A stretch of DNA of 64,000 bases, from assembly GCA_037013685.1 (NCBI GenBank), contig CM072885.1, forward strand, positions 3,194,199-3,258,198. Direction: 5' to 3'. A program made the position numbers and the translations under genes. Below, piece by piece: positions 1-13,361 of this stretch. Below the pieces are notes generated by a model. The model saw only the letters and a program-made list of their open reading frames with translations, searched no databases and was not told where the DNA came from. Every line of letters starts with the position of its first letter. The first letter of the stretch is position 1. This stretch comes from Acridotheres tristis (lineage: Eukaryota; Chordata; Aves; Passeriformes; Sturnidae).

Positions 1-2809
1 GAGGTTATGAAAAAAAAAATCTGTTTGAAAAGGGAGTAAATTGTCTAGAACACACTTCAGTAGCAGATTTCCAGGAAAGAGCCCTCTGTCAGATTTCTTA
101 GAAGCTGTGCTGGCTCCAGGTGCTAAGTGCCAGGTCTGAATAGCCCATAATGAACTCAGTCCTTAACGTTAGGTTTGGAGACACACTTTCCTCCTAATTT
201 GCAAATCCCACCTCAGCCAGAGCTAGCTGAGAGGTGGGCGGGTGTCCAGGCTCCGTGCACAACCTTTGGGATGAATATCCAACCTTTACTCGCTGATGTG
301 CAGCTTCTCTCGCGTGCTGATCTTTGTGCTGCTGCTGTTGAAATGAAGATATGGCAACATCTTACGTGTTTTGCTGTCACAAGAAAGAGTTTTGCAGCAG
401 TGCTGCCCTTGCTGGCATGTCTGGATGTAGTCATGCTGTGGGCAGAGCTCAGCAGACAGAATGTGTTAACAGAAGACAGCAGCACAAGCAGGATGAAGGT
501 CCTTCATTCCTTGTTAAAGCCTTGTACATGTTGTTCAAGCTTGACTAACAAAATTCCTCTGAGTGACACTGCTGCAAGCAATTCTCTTGCTGTTGGTAGC
601 AGTGTAATAGAAAACAGAAGTGAGCATTTGAGTGACTCAAACCAAAATCAAGGGTAAGAATAAGAAAAAAGCATCAACTGTTTAACAGGAAAAATAAAAA
701 CCCGACGTGGCTAGGTATTCTTCTGTGGCATTTCCAATTTATTGTTACAGGAATATCCTCCCAGCTAGACTCAAGCTCCCTCAGGAAGCTGGTTTCATAT
801 GGTGGTTTAGATTTAACTATTCATTGTCTAGCACCATTTGAAATCAGTGTTCTTGGAGGAAGAATGCCTGCCTTCATCAGGGAAATGGACCCTTGGGAGC
901 CTCAGAGGAAAAGAAGAGAAAGTCAAGATCTTCCTTGTGTGGTTCTGCCATTCCACTTAACCTCCACCACCAAATAAAGTCCCTCAATGGGACTCTGGGG
1001 GTCTGTGACCCAGGTGACCCCTGGGAGAGCAGTGCAAAGAGTGATTTCAAAGCCAGAAATTCTGCTGTCATCATGTTTATAATATTTTTAAGTGGTGAGC
1101 AACAACTTCAGAACCTGAGAAGGTTTTGAGACAGAAACAAGGCAAAAAAACCAAAATACAGAATTGTAATTTGGTATTGAGGATGTTGATTTTAATGCCC
1201 CAACTAGTAAAAACTACTGCAACTAGTTCATACAACATGGTGAGGAATAAGGAACTACATGTACTCTAAATTTGTAATTCAAAACCTGTTTCAGCCTTAC
1301 CTAGATCTGTTTTTCTTACCACTTCATCACACTTGTAAATACTTTGAGCATGTATCATATGAGACAGACAATAGGGTTTGAAACAGGTAATTCTGCATGG
1401 AAGCACTGGCAGTTCTGGATGCTGTTTGCATCCTTCCTGCATATTTGGCTTTTTGTTGTGCCATGTTTGGCAGAGCAGAATGTGTTATTTATTTTGTATG
1501 ACAAGACTTGCCACCGTGCAGGTTGGTGTCTGGATGTGCTCATGGAAATGTCCAGCAACTGAGAATTAGACCACAGGTGGTTGGTCACATTGTCAAGTCT
1601 GCTGAAATCTGCAGAAGTGTTTCGAAATTACATTTTTTTAAGTACTTTACTGTATTAAAAAATGTATGTACCTAATGATTGATTTTGAAAATTTTCACTG
1701 TCTAAACCTTTGTTTTTTCACCAGTGCTTTAATAAGAATTACATCAAGGATTTGGGGATTCTCCAATGTGAAATGCTGTCCAGCAAATAACTCTTCATCC
1801 TTCCAGATCTCCGTAACCCCTTTAGAGGATGACTGATTTCTTTTGGTGTTCAGAGTCAATAATAATTTCTAGCACCATTTGAAATCGGTTATAGTGATTG
1901 GGGAATTGCACCTCGTGAATTTTTCCACAAGAGGCTCCAGAGAGAAGCTTTAATGGTATGAAAACAGGGAAGTGTTATTTTAGTGAATGGAGTTGCAGAA
2001 ATGCTACAAGTTGAAACTCTGGGAGGTGGAGAATTGTAAAATGTGTAACTCAAGATCTTGGTTTAGGTCCTCTGTGTGAAGATGATCCTTGCAATGATTT
2101 GGAAAGCCTTCCAGTGATGAGAGGGAAGATCAAGGGGGAGATGGTTTTCCCAGTGAGAATAACAAGTGTAGACTTTGGATCAAAGAAGAACCCCACCCTG
2201 TTGGTTTAATGATCTGTCTGTGAGGTATGAGGAAATAAAAGGAGCAGCAGGAAACCTTCCAATCTGCAGCTCCCATACTCTGGACGTGCTGAAAGCAAGA
2301 TCTCATGGAGGTTTTCCCTGCCAGCCTGAGAACTTCTGCATTCTCCTCTCATTCACTCCTTACACAGTAAGCCATGGACAACCTGAGTTACCTCTCCAAG
2401 GGTGTTTCATATATAAGAATTTGAAGGTGGGTCCTGTCCCCAGTTCCAGCAGGATCTCTTTATCCATGAAGATAATCTCTGAAAATCATCCTTCAATCAG
2501 CTGGTCATTCTACATCCAGCTTTTTGGGAGTTAGTAATACCACCCAACCTACAGCAACACATCACACACCAACCTGCAGCAAGGCATCCCTGTAGCAGGG
2601 GATGTTTTCCTGGATGTCCTGGTGAATTCAGCAGTGTACTGCTTTTCCCAGTGTTCCATATGGGGTAACTAAAAAAGAGGCTTTTTGTAAACAAGTGGGG
2701 CAGCTTTTGAATATTCAGAGGAGTTTCTAAGGTTGTGGCTGGTTGTTGGAAGCAAATCTACCTTCCTTTTATCCCCTCCAATTTTTTCTTTGTGCATAAG
2801 AAAATATCT
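1..2809. other. Gene-poor intergenic stretch, no supported gene
   Basis: I see no gene here. The longest open frame (175-657, plus, 160 codons) has no recognisable domain, signal peptide or repeat structure, no consistent splice context and ordinary composition, so I treat it as chance. The motif 'agcaccatttgaaatc' recurs at about 831 and 1871, which may be a short dispersed repeat or coincidence. Confidence 0.5.
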
Positions 2810-2829
2810 TGAACGTATATTGAAAGCTG

Positions 2830-3090
2830 GAGAAGGAATTTTGACAAGGGAGTGGAGTGATAGGACAAGGGAGAATGGCTTCAAACACAGAGAAAGGCTA
2901 GGTAAGATATTAGGAGGAAATTTTTCCCTGTGAGGGTGGTGAGGCCCTGGCACAGGGTGCCCAGAGAAGCTGTAACTGCCCCTGGGTTCCTTGAAGTGTC
3001 CAAGGCCAGGCTGGATGGGGCTTGGAACAACCTGGGATAGTGGAAGGTGTCCCTGCCCATGGCAGGGGATTGGAATGAGGTGGTCTTTAT
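2830..3090 (+). mobile_element. CR1 LINE 3' fragment (sense)
   Basis: The text runs through the familiar avian CR1 tail. It has the 'aggacaagggagaatgg' block, the 'gtgaggccctggcacaggg' block, 'ccaaggccaggctggatggg' and 'ggaaggtgtccctgcccatg'. It is 5'-truncated, as is usual for CR1. Open frames on both strands across this segment, such as the 163-codon frame on the minus strand, are repeat shadows. Confidence 0.85.
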
Positions 3091-3100
3091 TTCTAATTAA

Positions 3101-5851
3101 GATAATCACAAACCAAAAGAGACTTCTGTGACCTCTTTCAAGTCTTGTACTTCCATCCATTCATGAAATCCACCCTCTATCTCTCTACAGACAGAGCTTT
3201 GAAAAGTGGCAAGGACTGTGTTTTGTACTAAAGACTGTAGGTTAAGCCCTTAAATTAATGGAAAAAATTATTGAAATGCGGAAATTCAGCATGCAGCATG
3301 GGGGGGTTGCAGTACAATGCAGAGCACTACATGTTTTAGGGGGTTTGACAGATGTTCTTGGGGAGGTTAAAAGCTGTGCAGAATTAAGTGGTGGTGGAAG
3401 TGTGACTTGCAAGTAATCACTGTGTTTTAAGTACATCCACTGCCTAAGTAGCTCCCATGCAGACAAGTTGCTTAAATGATTTCTTCTGGGAAATCCCTGA
3501 AGGAGCAGATGGATCTATTTGGAGTTTTGCTGCTTGTGCTGTGCATGTAGGATTGAAATGTCTGGACTTTAAGGAAACCTGTTAACACAAAAACTATTCT
3601 TAAGGTTCAAACCAGTTGCAAAGTGGTGCAGAAACAGGTAAAGAAGGTTAATAACATTTTAATTCTTTCTGTTGAAAGGCAAGAAGTTCTTTGCACCATA
3701 CAGTCAGAAAAAAAGGAGCTGCCAAGTGTTGGGATCTCGTGAAAGTATTTTCAGATGTGAGCACTGCTGCTGGTGTGCCTGTGTGCTCACACACAGGATT
3801 GTGTCCTGCTCATGGTGGATCTTCTTTGCAGCAACAGGGAGAGAAAGGATAAAAAAAGGAAGAAAAATGCCTGATGAAAACAGAACCATTTCAGCATAAA
3901 ATGTATCTGAGGAAGAGGGAAGCATATGTAATGAAGGTTTGTTGTTTTTTGGGTTTTTTTTTAATTTATCCTATTTGCTCTCAACTCCTGACCTTTTAAA
4001 AAAGTGAAGCTACTGGAAAACAAGTCTTCCCTGTCACACAAATTTGGGTGCAAAATGGTGCCTACAAAACCTCCACCAGTATCAAAACACCACTCAGGTA
4101 CCACACTGGATAACTTAAACTATTTGTTTGCAAGTCTGCTCCATCCTCCTGTTGACAGACCCTGCAGCAGTCACAAAATGCAGCGTGCAGGGGAATTGCT
4201 TCCATGGCCAGAAAAGTTTGTCCTGTTGCCGGTGTTCTGGAATGATGTTAAAATGAAATCAACACTTGGACTTGGAAGCCAAAAGCAGCACTGGAAGTCA
4301 GCTGCTTCTCTCAAAAAACCCTCTCACTTCTGGATTAATATAAAACATGCTGGATGGTAGGGTGAGAGGGAGAGAAGGTTGATGTCTATTGAGAAATTTT
4401 TAAGCTAAAAATATTTCAGTAATATGTGATGGTGTACACATTTTTTTTAATGAGTCCAGAAACCACTTCATTCTACTACATCTAGCCTAAATTTCAGTAG
4501 TTGCAATTAATTTGTCTGAAATTTTTGTGATCTTGCATCACAGTCTCAAAATGTCAGGCTTCTACATAAGGATGTTCTGTGAGATCCACTGTATATTGGG
4601 AACCTGGGGGAAAAATAACCTGATCATGTTGAGTAGGGGCTTGGGATGATAGTGAAAAACTGTTTTCATAGCAAATTGAGGGTCAGAACTATAATTTTCA
4701 TTATAATTTATATAATATTCAACATTAATTGATGAAACATCTAGGCATAAGATGGTTACGAAAGAGTGGAACAGTAAATGAGACAAAATGGTGATATTCT
4801 ACAAGATGCTCCCAGATTTCTTCAAGCCAGTTTGAGACTTCCTAACCAAAAATAACCTGTTTGTGTGGGATCTGCTGTGTCCTTAGCACACATTTCCAGT
4901 GCCAGAATGGGCAGCAGAGGTACGAGGAGGATAAATTCGGGTATTGTGCCTTTTACTGTGGGCTGGTTGAGTCCTGCTGGGACCTTTGCTAAGTATGAAA
5001 CAGCAGAGGCTTGTGTTGGCAGGGCTTTGCTGTGCACTAAAACAGGCTGTTAGAGCTCACAGCAGTCTAAAGGTGCCAGCAGAGCGAATTCTTCCTTGTT
5101 TGGGTAATCCTAATGAAAATAGTGTTAGAATTTCTAACTATCTGGTGAATCAGATCCAGTGAGGGCAGTGAAGCAAACTCCAGTGGAGCAGCCTGGGTTA
5201 AGTTGCCCTCAACGAGAGGTTGTCATTTTTCAGGTATTAAGACAGCTCTGCTCTCCTGGTTTGTGACAATGGTCCATCAAACTGCTGGGTTCTCTTCTCC
5301 AGGTGCTGCAGGTGCATCTCCTCTGGAAGCATCCACAGCTTTGAGGCTTCAAGCAGAAAAGCTGGGCCAGCTGTGTGCTCAGCCTGTGCTGTTGAGCAGA
5401 CAAGAGGGTGTTCAGTGTGTACTGATCACTGTAATGGTTACAGACCCTGGGTCAGAAGATATTCACGCTCGGCTCCTTGAAACAGGAGGCAAAAAATGTT
5501 TTTCCTGATGTCATTCTCTCTCTACTGGATTTCCAGCAACTTTCCAAGAACAGTCCATGGAGAGTTGTGTGGCTGCCTGCTCTGCTGCCTGGATTGTTGG
5601 GTATTTAAGTCCTCTTAATGTGCAGTTTCTGTCTGTGCTGCCTTCTCAGCATCATGTCTGTCTCCCCCAGAGGATTCCTCTCTCGAGAACCTGGCATGAA
5701 AACAGATGATCTTCAGCCCTGTGGGCAAGTCAATAAAATAGTTTTCTCCACGAAAGAAGTTTTTTAATGCCTCCTTGGCAAAAAAAGTAGAGGTGAGCCT
5801 TGGGACTGTGAAGATTTGAGTTCAGTATTTTGGTGCTAGGGAAATTCAGTC
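3101..5851. other. Gene-poor stretch, nothing recognised
   Basis: No coding exon, RNA gene or structured repeat could be supported. The open frames present (for example 4004-4360 and 5203-5508, plus) lack recognisable motifs and are not flanked by convincing splice sites. Confidence 0.45.
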
Positions 5852-6056
5852 ACAGATTGGTTAGGGTTGGAAGAGACCTTAAATACTATTTTGTTCCATG
5901 CCCCTGCCGTGGGCAGGGACACCTTCCACTGTCCCAGGTTTCTCCAAGCCCCATCCAACGCGACCTTGGACACTTCCAGAGATCCAGGGGCAGCCACAGC
6001 TTCTCTGGGCACCCTGTGCCAGGGCCTCCCCACCCTCACAGGGAAGAATTGCTCAC
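5852..6056 (-). mobile_element. CR1 LINE 3' fragment (antisense)
   Basis: The plus strand reads the reverse complement of the CR1 tail: 'ggttggaagagaccttaaa', then 'gggacaccttccactgtccc', then 'cagccacagcttctctgggc' and 'cctccccaccctcacaggga'. The overlapping open frames on both strands come from this repeat. Confidence 0.85.
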
Positions 6057-9000
6057 ATGTTGCTGCAGAGGAACGGTTTTGGTCTCTACTTTTGCAAAGC
6101 AATCAAAGCCCTGCGTGTCTCTGGCTGGATTCCAGCCTGGAAAGCTGGACACTGACCCTCATTTGGAGCAGCACAGCCTGGGATGAAGTGGCTGGGAAGG
6201 GGCATCAAAGCGTTGTGTGGAGGAGCCGGCTGTGGCAACAGAGCAGTGCGTGGCAGAGCATGGACATCAAGAGGAATGTAAGGCAACTCTTTTAACTTCA
6301 TTGCTTCAAATACCATGACTGCCCATTTTTCTGTAACATTACTGCATAAAAGCCAGGCAGGCTTTATTTATAATTGATGATTTTTCATGGAAGATACTGC
6401 AATACCACCATGCAGATTAAATCCCAGAACAGACTGACAGCTGTAAAATCCACGAGCACAGGTGAGTGAGCTGATCTGTTAGTAGCCTCCAGAGGACCAC
6501 AAAGTGATTTTCTCAGCTAGATTGTGACATGATTTAATCTTCAGTCTTGTCTCTCCTTACTGAAACAGACTGGGAAGAGAGTGACTTGATAGTCCCTCAT
6601 ACTAGTTTATCATTATTAAAAATGCCATGGGGTGATGGGATTGCCTGCAGAAAGGTGCCAAAATCCTTATAAATCTAAACCTGCTCAAGCATCACCTTTG
6701 GGAAAATCTAAATTTCTCAGGAAATTCATGGGAATTATCACGGATTTCCAGGCTTCCAAATAAGTTGTCATGAAAGACTCTCCACTACGTTTCCAGTGTG
6801 AGAACTGAAATCACAACTTCAAGGAAAGAGAAATTCAGTGCAAGTAAATTTTCAAGATTTTGCTATGCAAATCAAAATTCCATTTGGAGAACTTTGGAGA
6901 GAAACAATGGTGTAAAAACCCCCACTTTTTGGTTGAGATTAGCCTGGAGATTTTAAGGCACTCATGAATAATTTATAAACCAGTCTTCCCACGGATGAGC
7001 AGCAGGACGAGAGTGGCTACGTTTGTCACTGTATTGAGATGTTTCCTGGCAATGCTGGAATTTTTATGGTTCTTTCTTATAATGGAGTTGTTGCTTAGCT
7101 TTTAATGTCCCAAATGTAAACAGATCTGAGGAAGCAGATCGTTAAAAACGTTTAGAAAGGGCGAATGAAAAAGTGAAGTACTTGTGTGCTGCATTCCAAG
7201 CAAAGCCTATAAATCACCGACGTCGAAATTCTCTGACAAGGAGAAATTGGTTTTATGGACTCACAGACATTGGCATCAGGAGGAATAGTGAAAAGATTAA
7301 TTTTTTTAAATCATGGCAGAAGAGCAGAGGGAATAACCCGAGAGGTTTGAGAAGCTGTCCTGTGCTCTGTTTCCAATTTTAACACCTCGACTTAACATGA
7401 TTCAAAATCTGATACAAATCTGCTTTGCCATCTTCAGCTCTCTGAAGCCGTGGGAATAGTTGACTTCACTGCCTGGTGCTCCTGCATCAGCCAGGCTGGG
7501 AATGCTTAAATCCACACAGAGGTTTTATGTGTAGGAGCAACTCAGAAAAAGAGGGTCAAAAAAAGCCAGTTTTCATTTGGCTTTCAACCCACAAAGCCGT
7601 TTCCTAAACTCAGATCTGGCTTTGCAGCTTTGGAGCGTTCACGAGTCATACCAGCGACCCATCGCCGTGTCCTGGACGGGAAAACGGGGATCCCGTGGGA
7701 TGCAGGGGTGGAGATGCCAAGCCCTGGAAGGCACTGCTGGTGCAGGGGGATAGGTGAGGTGCTCCTTGGCTCCCCTGGCCTGGCCGAGCCAGCCCGCCAG
7801 ATGTGAGATGCGGCGCGGTTGGGCTGGTCGGGAGAGGCCGTGGGTGGAGAGGAGCTGGCAGGGATCCCGGGAGCCGCTGGGAAGAGGCTGCACGGGGGAG
7901 AGCGAGCTCACCACCCACCTCGGATGAAATCATGGAACGAGGAAAGGCTGGTGAGGAGAAGGAGACATAAAAAAAAAAAAGGGATGGGAGAGGAAGGATG
8001 CTGGACCAGCGAGGGGGGTAGTTCCTGTGCTGGTGGGTTCGAGGAGGATCTGGTTCTCACAGGAGTCACTTGTAACAGATACGGAGCCGGAATAAGGGCA
8101 GGAATTTGTCACAGGAAGGTTTGCTCCAGCAGCATCGAAAAGAACTTTGATACCTGACCTCTTTGATGGGAATTCATTAACGTGTCGGAATGGAGGAGTG
8201 ATTGCTCCCATGCAGGCTGCTGCTTTCCCAGGCTCACCTTGAAGTTAGCAATCCTGGAGTGAGGAGATCTCCTTTGAAGGTGGCAGGTTTATAACAATGT
8301 TTTTGAGTGCTGAAAAAGGGACTCCACAGTGCCTCTTTCATTGACCAAGTAGTTTGCCTTGGTGTTCCCACCTGGATGAGCACATTGTCTCATCTGTACT
8401 GTGCAGACCAAGGAAAAAGTGCAGCGTGCCTTTCTGTTGCACTTTGAGACTGAACATTGTCCAGTGTGAACTCCTCGGAATTTCTCCCCCCATATTTATC
8501 CAATTTACAATAAATTACACCACTCATGAGAGTAACTGTTTCAATCCAGCGAGAAGACCTTCAGTGTCCTTGTTCTCCACCTGGATTTGTGTCCAAGCTC
8601 ATCCCACATCATTTCTGGAGAGCTCAGGCAGGCGAGAAGCCAGTGGAAGGAACGGGTGTTCCTGGAGTGATCAGCGCAAGGTCTTGTCCAGTGCACCCGC
8701 TGAAGACAGCCTGGATCTTCTACTGGATTTTGTTGGATCCTTTTTTGCTCCTTGGAGGCACAGTTCAGGACAAAACCGTCACGGTCTGACTTTGAGGAAT
8801 GGGATTCTCAGCACTTCTGTCTCTGCTCCAACAAGTGAAAAGTGATGCGTAAGACTCCTTCTCCCCCTCTCAACTCCAGTGGGTGCAAAGTTGTAACTGT
8901 TTCAGGAAAGATACAGCCAGAAAAAAAAAAAAAAAAACAAACCCAAAAAACCATTTCCCTAGCTCATTTTCGTTTCCCAGAAAACCAGATGGATGAATCA

Positions 9001-9274
9001 TTACAACAGCAGCTGTGACAGGGGACCAGACAACAGACTGAGCCCGAAGCCCAGCCCAGTCGAGGCAAGATGAAAAACTGTCCAAGGATTTACCAACCCT
9101 CCCTCCCTCGTCTGTTTAAAGGAGCAAGACTGCAGAATTAGGACATGTGGATTTTATCCTTCCTCTTCCATCCTGCACAGCAGCAAGAGCAGCCATTGCA
9201 GAGACCATGGTGTAATAAATCCAGCAGGATCCAGCAGTGAAGTAACAAGATGGTGTAGTCAGTGACAATCACAA
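6057..9274. other. Gene-poor stretch, nothing recognised
   Basis: No supported gene. A moderately G+C-richer interval lies at about 7640-8060 with a short A-run at 7969-7980, and a longer A-run occurs near 8920-8937. Neither is accompanied by a recognisable exon. Confidence 0.45.
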
Positions 9275-9275
9275 A

Positions 9276-10095
9276 AGCAGAATCACACGATGGTTTGGAT
9301 TGGAAGGGACCTTGAAAATCCCTTACTTTCAACTTCCCAACACCTTCCACTATCCCAGGGTGCTCCAAACCCTGTCCAACCTGGACACTTCCAGGGATGG
9401 GGCAGCCACAGCTTCTCTGGGCAGCCTGTGCCAAGGTCTCACCACCCTCACAGGGAAGAATTCCTTCCCAATATCCCACCTAACCCTGTCCTCTGGCAGT
9501 GGGAAACCATTTCCACTTGTCTTGTCACTCCATGCCGTTGTCCCGAGTCACTCTCCAGCTCTCTTGGGTGCCTTTAGGCACTGGAAGGGGCTCTCAGGTT
9601 TTCCTGGAGCCTTTATTTTTCCCCCAGCTGTCCCAGCCTGGCTCCAGAGCAGAGGGCCTGCGTCCCTATGAGCATCTCCAACACATGCCTGTTTTTTCCT
9701 GTGTTGTGAGCCCCAAGGCTGGAGGCAGCTCTGCAGGTGAGATCTCACCTGAACAGAGCAGGGGGGCAGAATCCCCTCCCTGACCTGCTGCCCACACTTG
9801 TGATGCAGCCCAGGACTGGGGGGTGTCTGGGCTGCCATCAGCTGTTGCTGATGAATGATGATGAATTTAATATTCAACACCAACAGAACAGACGATTTGG
9901 AGATATATGCATCATCAGTCACCTCAAGACAGTCATATTGAGCTTCTCATCCACCAGCACTCCCAAACCCTTCTCCCCAGGGCTGCTCCCTATCCATTCT
10001 CCATACCTGTTCTTGGAATTGCCCAAGCACAATATCCGGCTCCTTAGACCAGAGGGAGCAGTCTTGAGGTTCTGTTTGTTTGTGCCAGGCTTTCC
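9276..10095 (-). mobile_element. CR1 LINE fragment, longer antisense copy
   Basis: This reads as antisense CR1 from the tail ('ggtttggattggaagggacc', 'gggcagccacagcttctctg') into more internal sequence ('ttgtgagccccaaggctgga', 'tgagcttctcatccaccagc', 'ctcccaaacccttctcccca'). At about 0.8 kb it is the longest CR1 copy in the left half. The open frames of 113-124 codons across it are repeat shadows. No intact ORF2 is visible. Confidence 0.8.
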
Positions 10096-13000
10096 TCTGC
10101 AGGAAGAGTAATTTGTGAGAGACATGCTCTTAATATAGCAGACTCCTATGTGTAAAACGCATCAAAATAACACCAGAAGTGACAAGGTTGAGAAAAAGTT
10201 AAAAAGAGACGCCTGCCTTCAGGCTGCCCACAGAACCCCTGTGGGTGTGTGTGTGGTTCATCCTTAATTACACTTTTGGGAGGTATTTTTTATTCCAGAG
10301 GACACTATCCCAGTCCCCGCACGCAATGCTGGTACTCACTTGATGAAAAGCCATTCAGGGTTGGGTTTGGTTTTTTTTTATTTTCTTCATCCTCATCTCT
10401 GCAGCATCTGAGTGCTTTGGCTGGAACAGTTGTTCTGATGACATCTTTTTTTTTTTTCTTTTTCCCTGGAGGAGACTGTTGTGATTTCTGCTTTACAAAG
10501 AACCAGAGCACAGAGAAACGAAGGTCAAAGAATCTATTAATTTCAGGTGCCCATTTTGAAGTAGCCAGTGCAAGATATTCAGGACTCTCTGTTCAAAGCG
10601 CAGATTCTTCTCATGCCTTTATTTTCTTCCAACCCCCTGCTTTGTTCATTGCCCTCTTCCAACTTCTGCCTCTTGGGCACTGTAATTACGATTTTTAAAT
10701 TCAAATGCTGCTCTTAGCTTTCGAGTGTTTTCACCGCTGACTGAAAAGCTGTAGCTGAGCTCTACTAGGCAGCAAATGTTCCCTTTCAAGGTAAACAACA
10801 AGTCAGGGAAGGTCACTGCAGGTAAAAAGCCACAGGTCTGGAAGAAGAGAACAGGACATAATACAAGCCAAAGTACTCAAGAGCGATGTGGACATCTCTT
10901 CACCTCTCCTACCCTCTGCAGTTCCCATGAACCCATCACAGAGCAAGGGCAGCACAAAGAAGCTGGATCTGGGATAGGAAAACCTGGAGTTACCTCAGGT
11001 GCTCAGGGCTTGGGTCCATCGTTGCTTTAGCAGAGGCAGCTATGGAGGAATTGTGTTTGAGGAAGCAGAGCAGAGCACGGCAGGAGTGGGAGGGCAGAGG
11101 GAAGCCAGCGGTACCGAGCGTGTGCTTCTTGTGTTGGGAATAGCTTGTACTTGTGGCACTTGGTCAAATGCCAGGAAAACCCTGAGGGTGAGGCTGCAGA
11201 GCTCCTCTTGAGATGTTCCAGCCCGTGGAGCCCTTGGGAGCAGCAGTGCTGAACAGTGTGTGCTCTGAGCAGCCCCAGGCACAGCCGGATCCATCCAGGC
11301 ACAAGGACACGTGTCCTGGGCTCCCTCCAAGCCGCAGCTCCCAGCACATCCACCTTTTATTTCTGCTGCAGAGTCCTCTGGCCAGGCAGGATTTGAGTGA
11401 CCGTGTCCCACGTCTGAAAACACTCTCCAGCCTCAGCACCTCCCTTGGCTTTGGCACAGGGGAGCAGTGGGGCAGTAAGGGGTGGATTTGAGAGTCTGCC
11501 TTGGCCGGTGGCTCGTGAGTTTGCAAAGGATCTACCCCGAACACAGGACAGGAGCTGGGGAGATGAGCATAGCACCAGTGAGCTGAGATCTCAGAAGGCC
11601 CCTGGGGTGTGGGTTTGAGTAGGAGAGAGCTTTGAGCAGGGCTTGGGAGCAGGAGGAATAGTAATTCACCGTGGAACAATGCCTGGATGGATCCCAAGGG
11701 GACTGGCACCCATCTGTCCAGGCATTTCCTGCTGCCGCAGGGGATTCCTGTGCTCCTCCTCGCTCCTTCCTCCACCTCTGGATCTCTGCATCACTGTTGC
11801 TGTTGGAAACACCAGTATTTCATAAGCTGGAGAGCTCAGGACTGCAGAGACAGCACAAAAGCAGCTAGAGGGGACACAGAAGCAGGAAAACCAATTTTTA
11901 AAAATCAAACTTGCATAGAAATGTTGGGTCCAAGGAACATCTGAAGTCCAGCTTCCCACTCCGAGCAGAACTGTAGCCAGGGTGTCAGCCACGTTCTGGC
12001 CAAGCCCTAAATCCCCTAAGTATGGGGGTTACAGTTTAGTTCTGTGTCCCAGGGCAGCAGTGTCTCCCAGCAAGAGCTGGATGTGTCTCCCACATCCAGC
12101 CTGAGCCTCCTGTGTCCCACTTTACCACTGGTGCCTTTTGTGACAGTCCAACACGACAGAGAGGAGTTTGGCTGTGTTTCTGCACCCACCTTTCATGTGT
12201 TTGTAGCCAGTTCTTAGCCCACCATCAGCTCCTCGGGGCTGTGCAGGGCTTTCTCCCCACTGCTGGCACCATTTGCTCATAGTGAAAGCACAGAAACCCT
12301 CCTTCAAACCCTGCTGTGTGCCCCCAAAACCAGGGCAGCAGCCAAAGCATCCGTGGGCACACCTGGGGGATGAGTCACCAGCACCAGCATTTCCCACGGG
12401 ACCCAGCCCCATCTCCCACGCTGGGGCCTTTCTGGCCATGTGCAGGGGTCCAGAGAGAAGCTTACAACTCCCCTCACACCAGACACCTCCAAAGTGCTGA
12501 ACTGGGAAAACGTGCAGCCCCGGAGGGGGCAACTGGTCCGTATTTCCTGCTAGACCCAGCCCCATCCAGGAGGGAACATCCAGAGCATCCTATCCTGCTC
12601 TCAGAGGGAATGGCAGCAGGGTTGGGCCAGGGGAAGGAGTTGGACACACCACTCGTGTTTTCCATGCTAGAAACCTTCCTACGTGCCAGTTCATGGGGAT
12701 GAAGCTGTAAATCAGCGGGAAAAACTTCTCAGTCATCACCATCAACACCGGGGGAAAGAACTGTCTGGGAGGAGAGATAAGGAGTGCGTTGGTGGTCCGT
12801 CAGTGTCCCCTTCCTCCAGGCTTCATGCTGGCAATGTAATTAGTGATTCGTATTTTTTTTTTTTCACTTTTAATTTCACAATGAATAAGAGCAAGGCGAG
12901 CCCAGATGCAAATAGGAGCAGAGGCCCTTCTGCAGGGACCCCAGGGGATGCTCTGGCCACCGCACACTGAGTCACCACAGCCCCCGGGAACCCCTGTGCT

Positions 13001-13284
13001 GGAGCCAGGAGGGACAGGGGGGTGACAAGGCAGAGCTGCCTACTGAAAAAAAAAAAAAGTCCCCAGTTTGTTGGTTTAGTGAGGAGAGGAAAATAGAAGT
13101 TAATGCTGCGACCTAGTGGAGAAAAACCGGACGTGCAGAATCAGGCGAGGGAAAGCAGAAGTTCGTGGAATTTGTGCCTGGACCACAGAAAGCTGTGATA
13201 GTGCAGCTAATATTCATAGGATTTCACACTGAGAACATGGTCTGTAGCCTGCTCAGGTTTCCAGAAGGCGCTCAGCTTAGCCCT
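10096..13284. other. Gene-poor stretch, nothing recognised
   Basis: No exon could be supported. The longest frame (11164-11775, minus, 203 codons) is proline- and serine-rich with no recognised domain, and overlaps several other open frames in both directions. That is typical of G+C-richer noncoding sequence. T-runs lie near 10370, 10445 and 12852. Confidence 0.4.
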
Positions 13285-13361
13285 AAGTGATCTGGGGGTT
13301 GGAACTAGATGGTCTCTAAGGTCCCTTCCACCCTAAACCGTTCTGTGTTTTTATATTCTTG
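13285..13361 (+). mobile_element. CR1 LINE 3' tip (sense)
   Basis: Only the extreme CR1 3' tip is present: 'gggggttggaactagatggt', 'ctctaaggtcccttccaccc' and a degenerate 'ttctgtg' terminal repeat. Confidence 0.8.

Noticed and set aside
175..657. 160-codon open frame on the plus strand near the left edge
   Set aside because: No domain, signal peptide, compositional bias or splice context was recognised, and other open frames overlap it in both directions.
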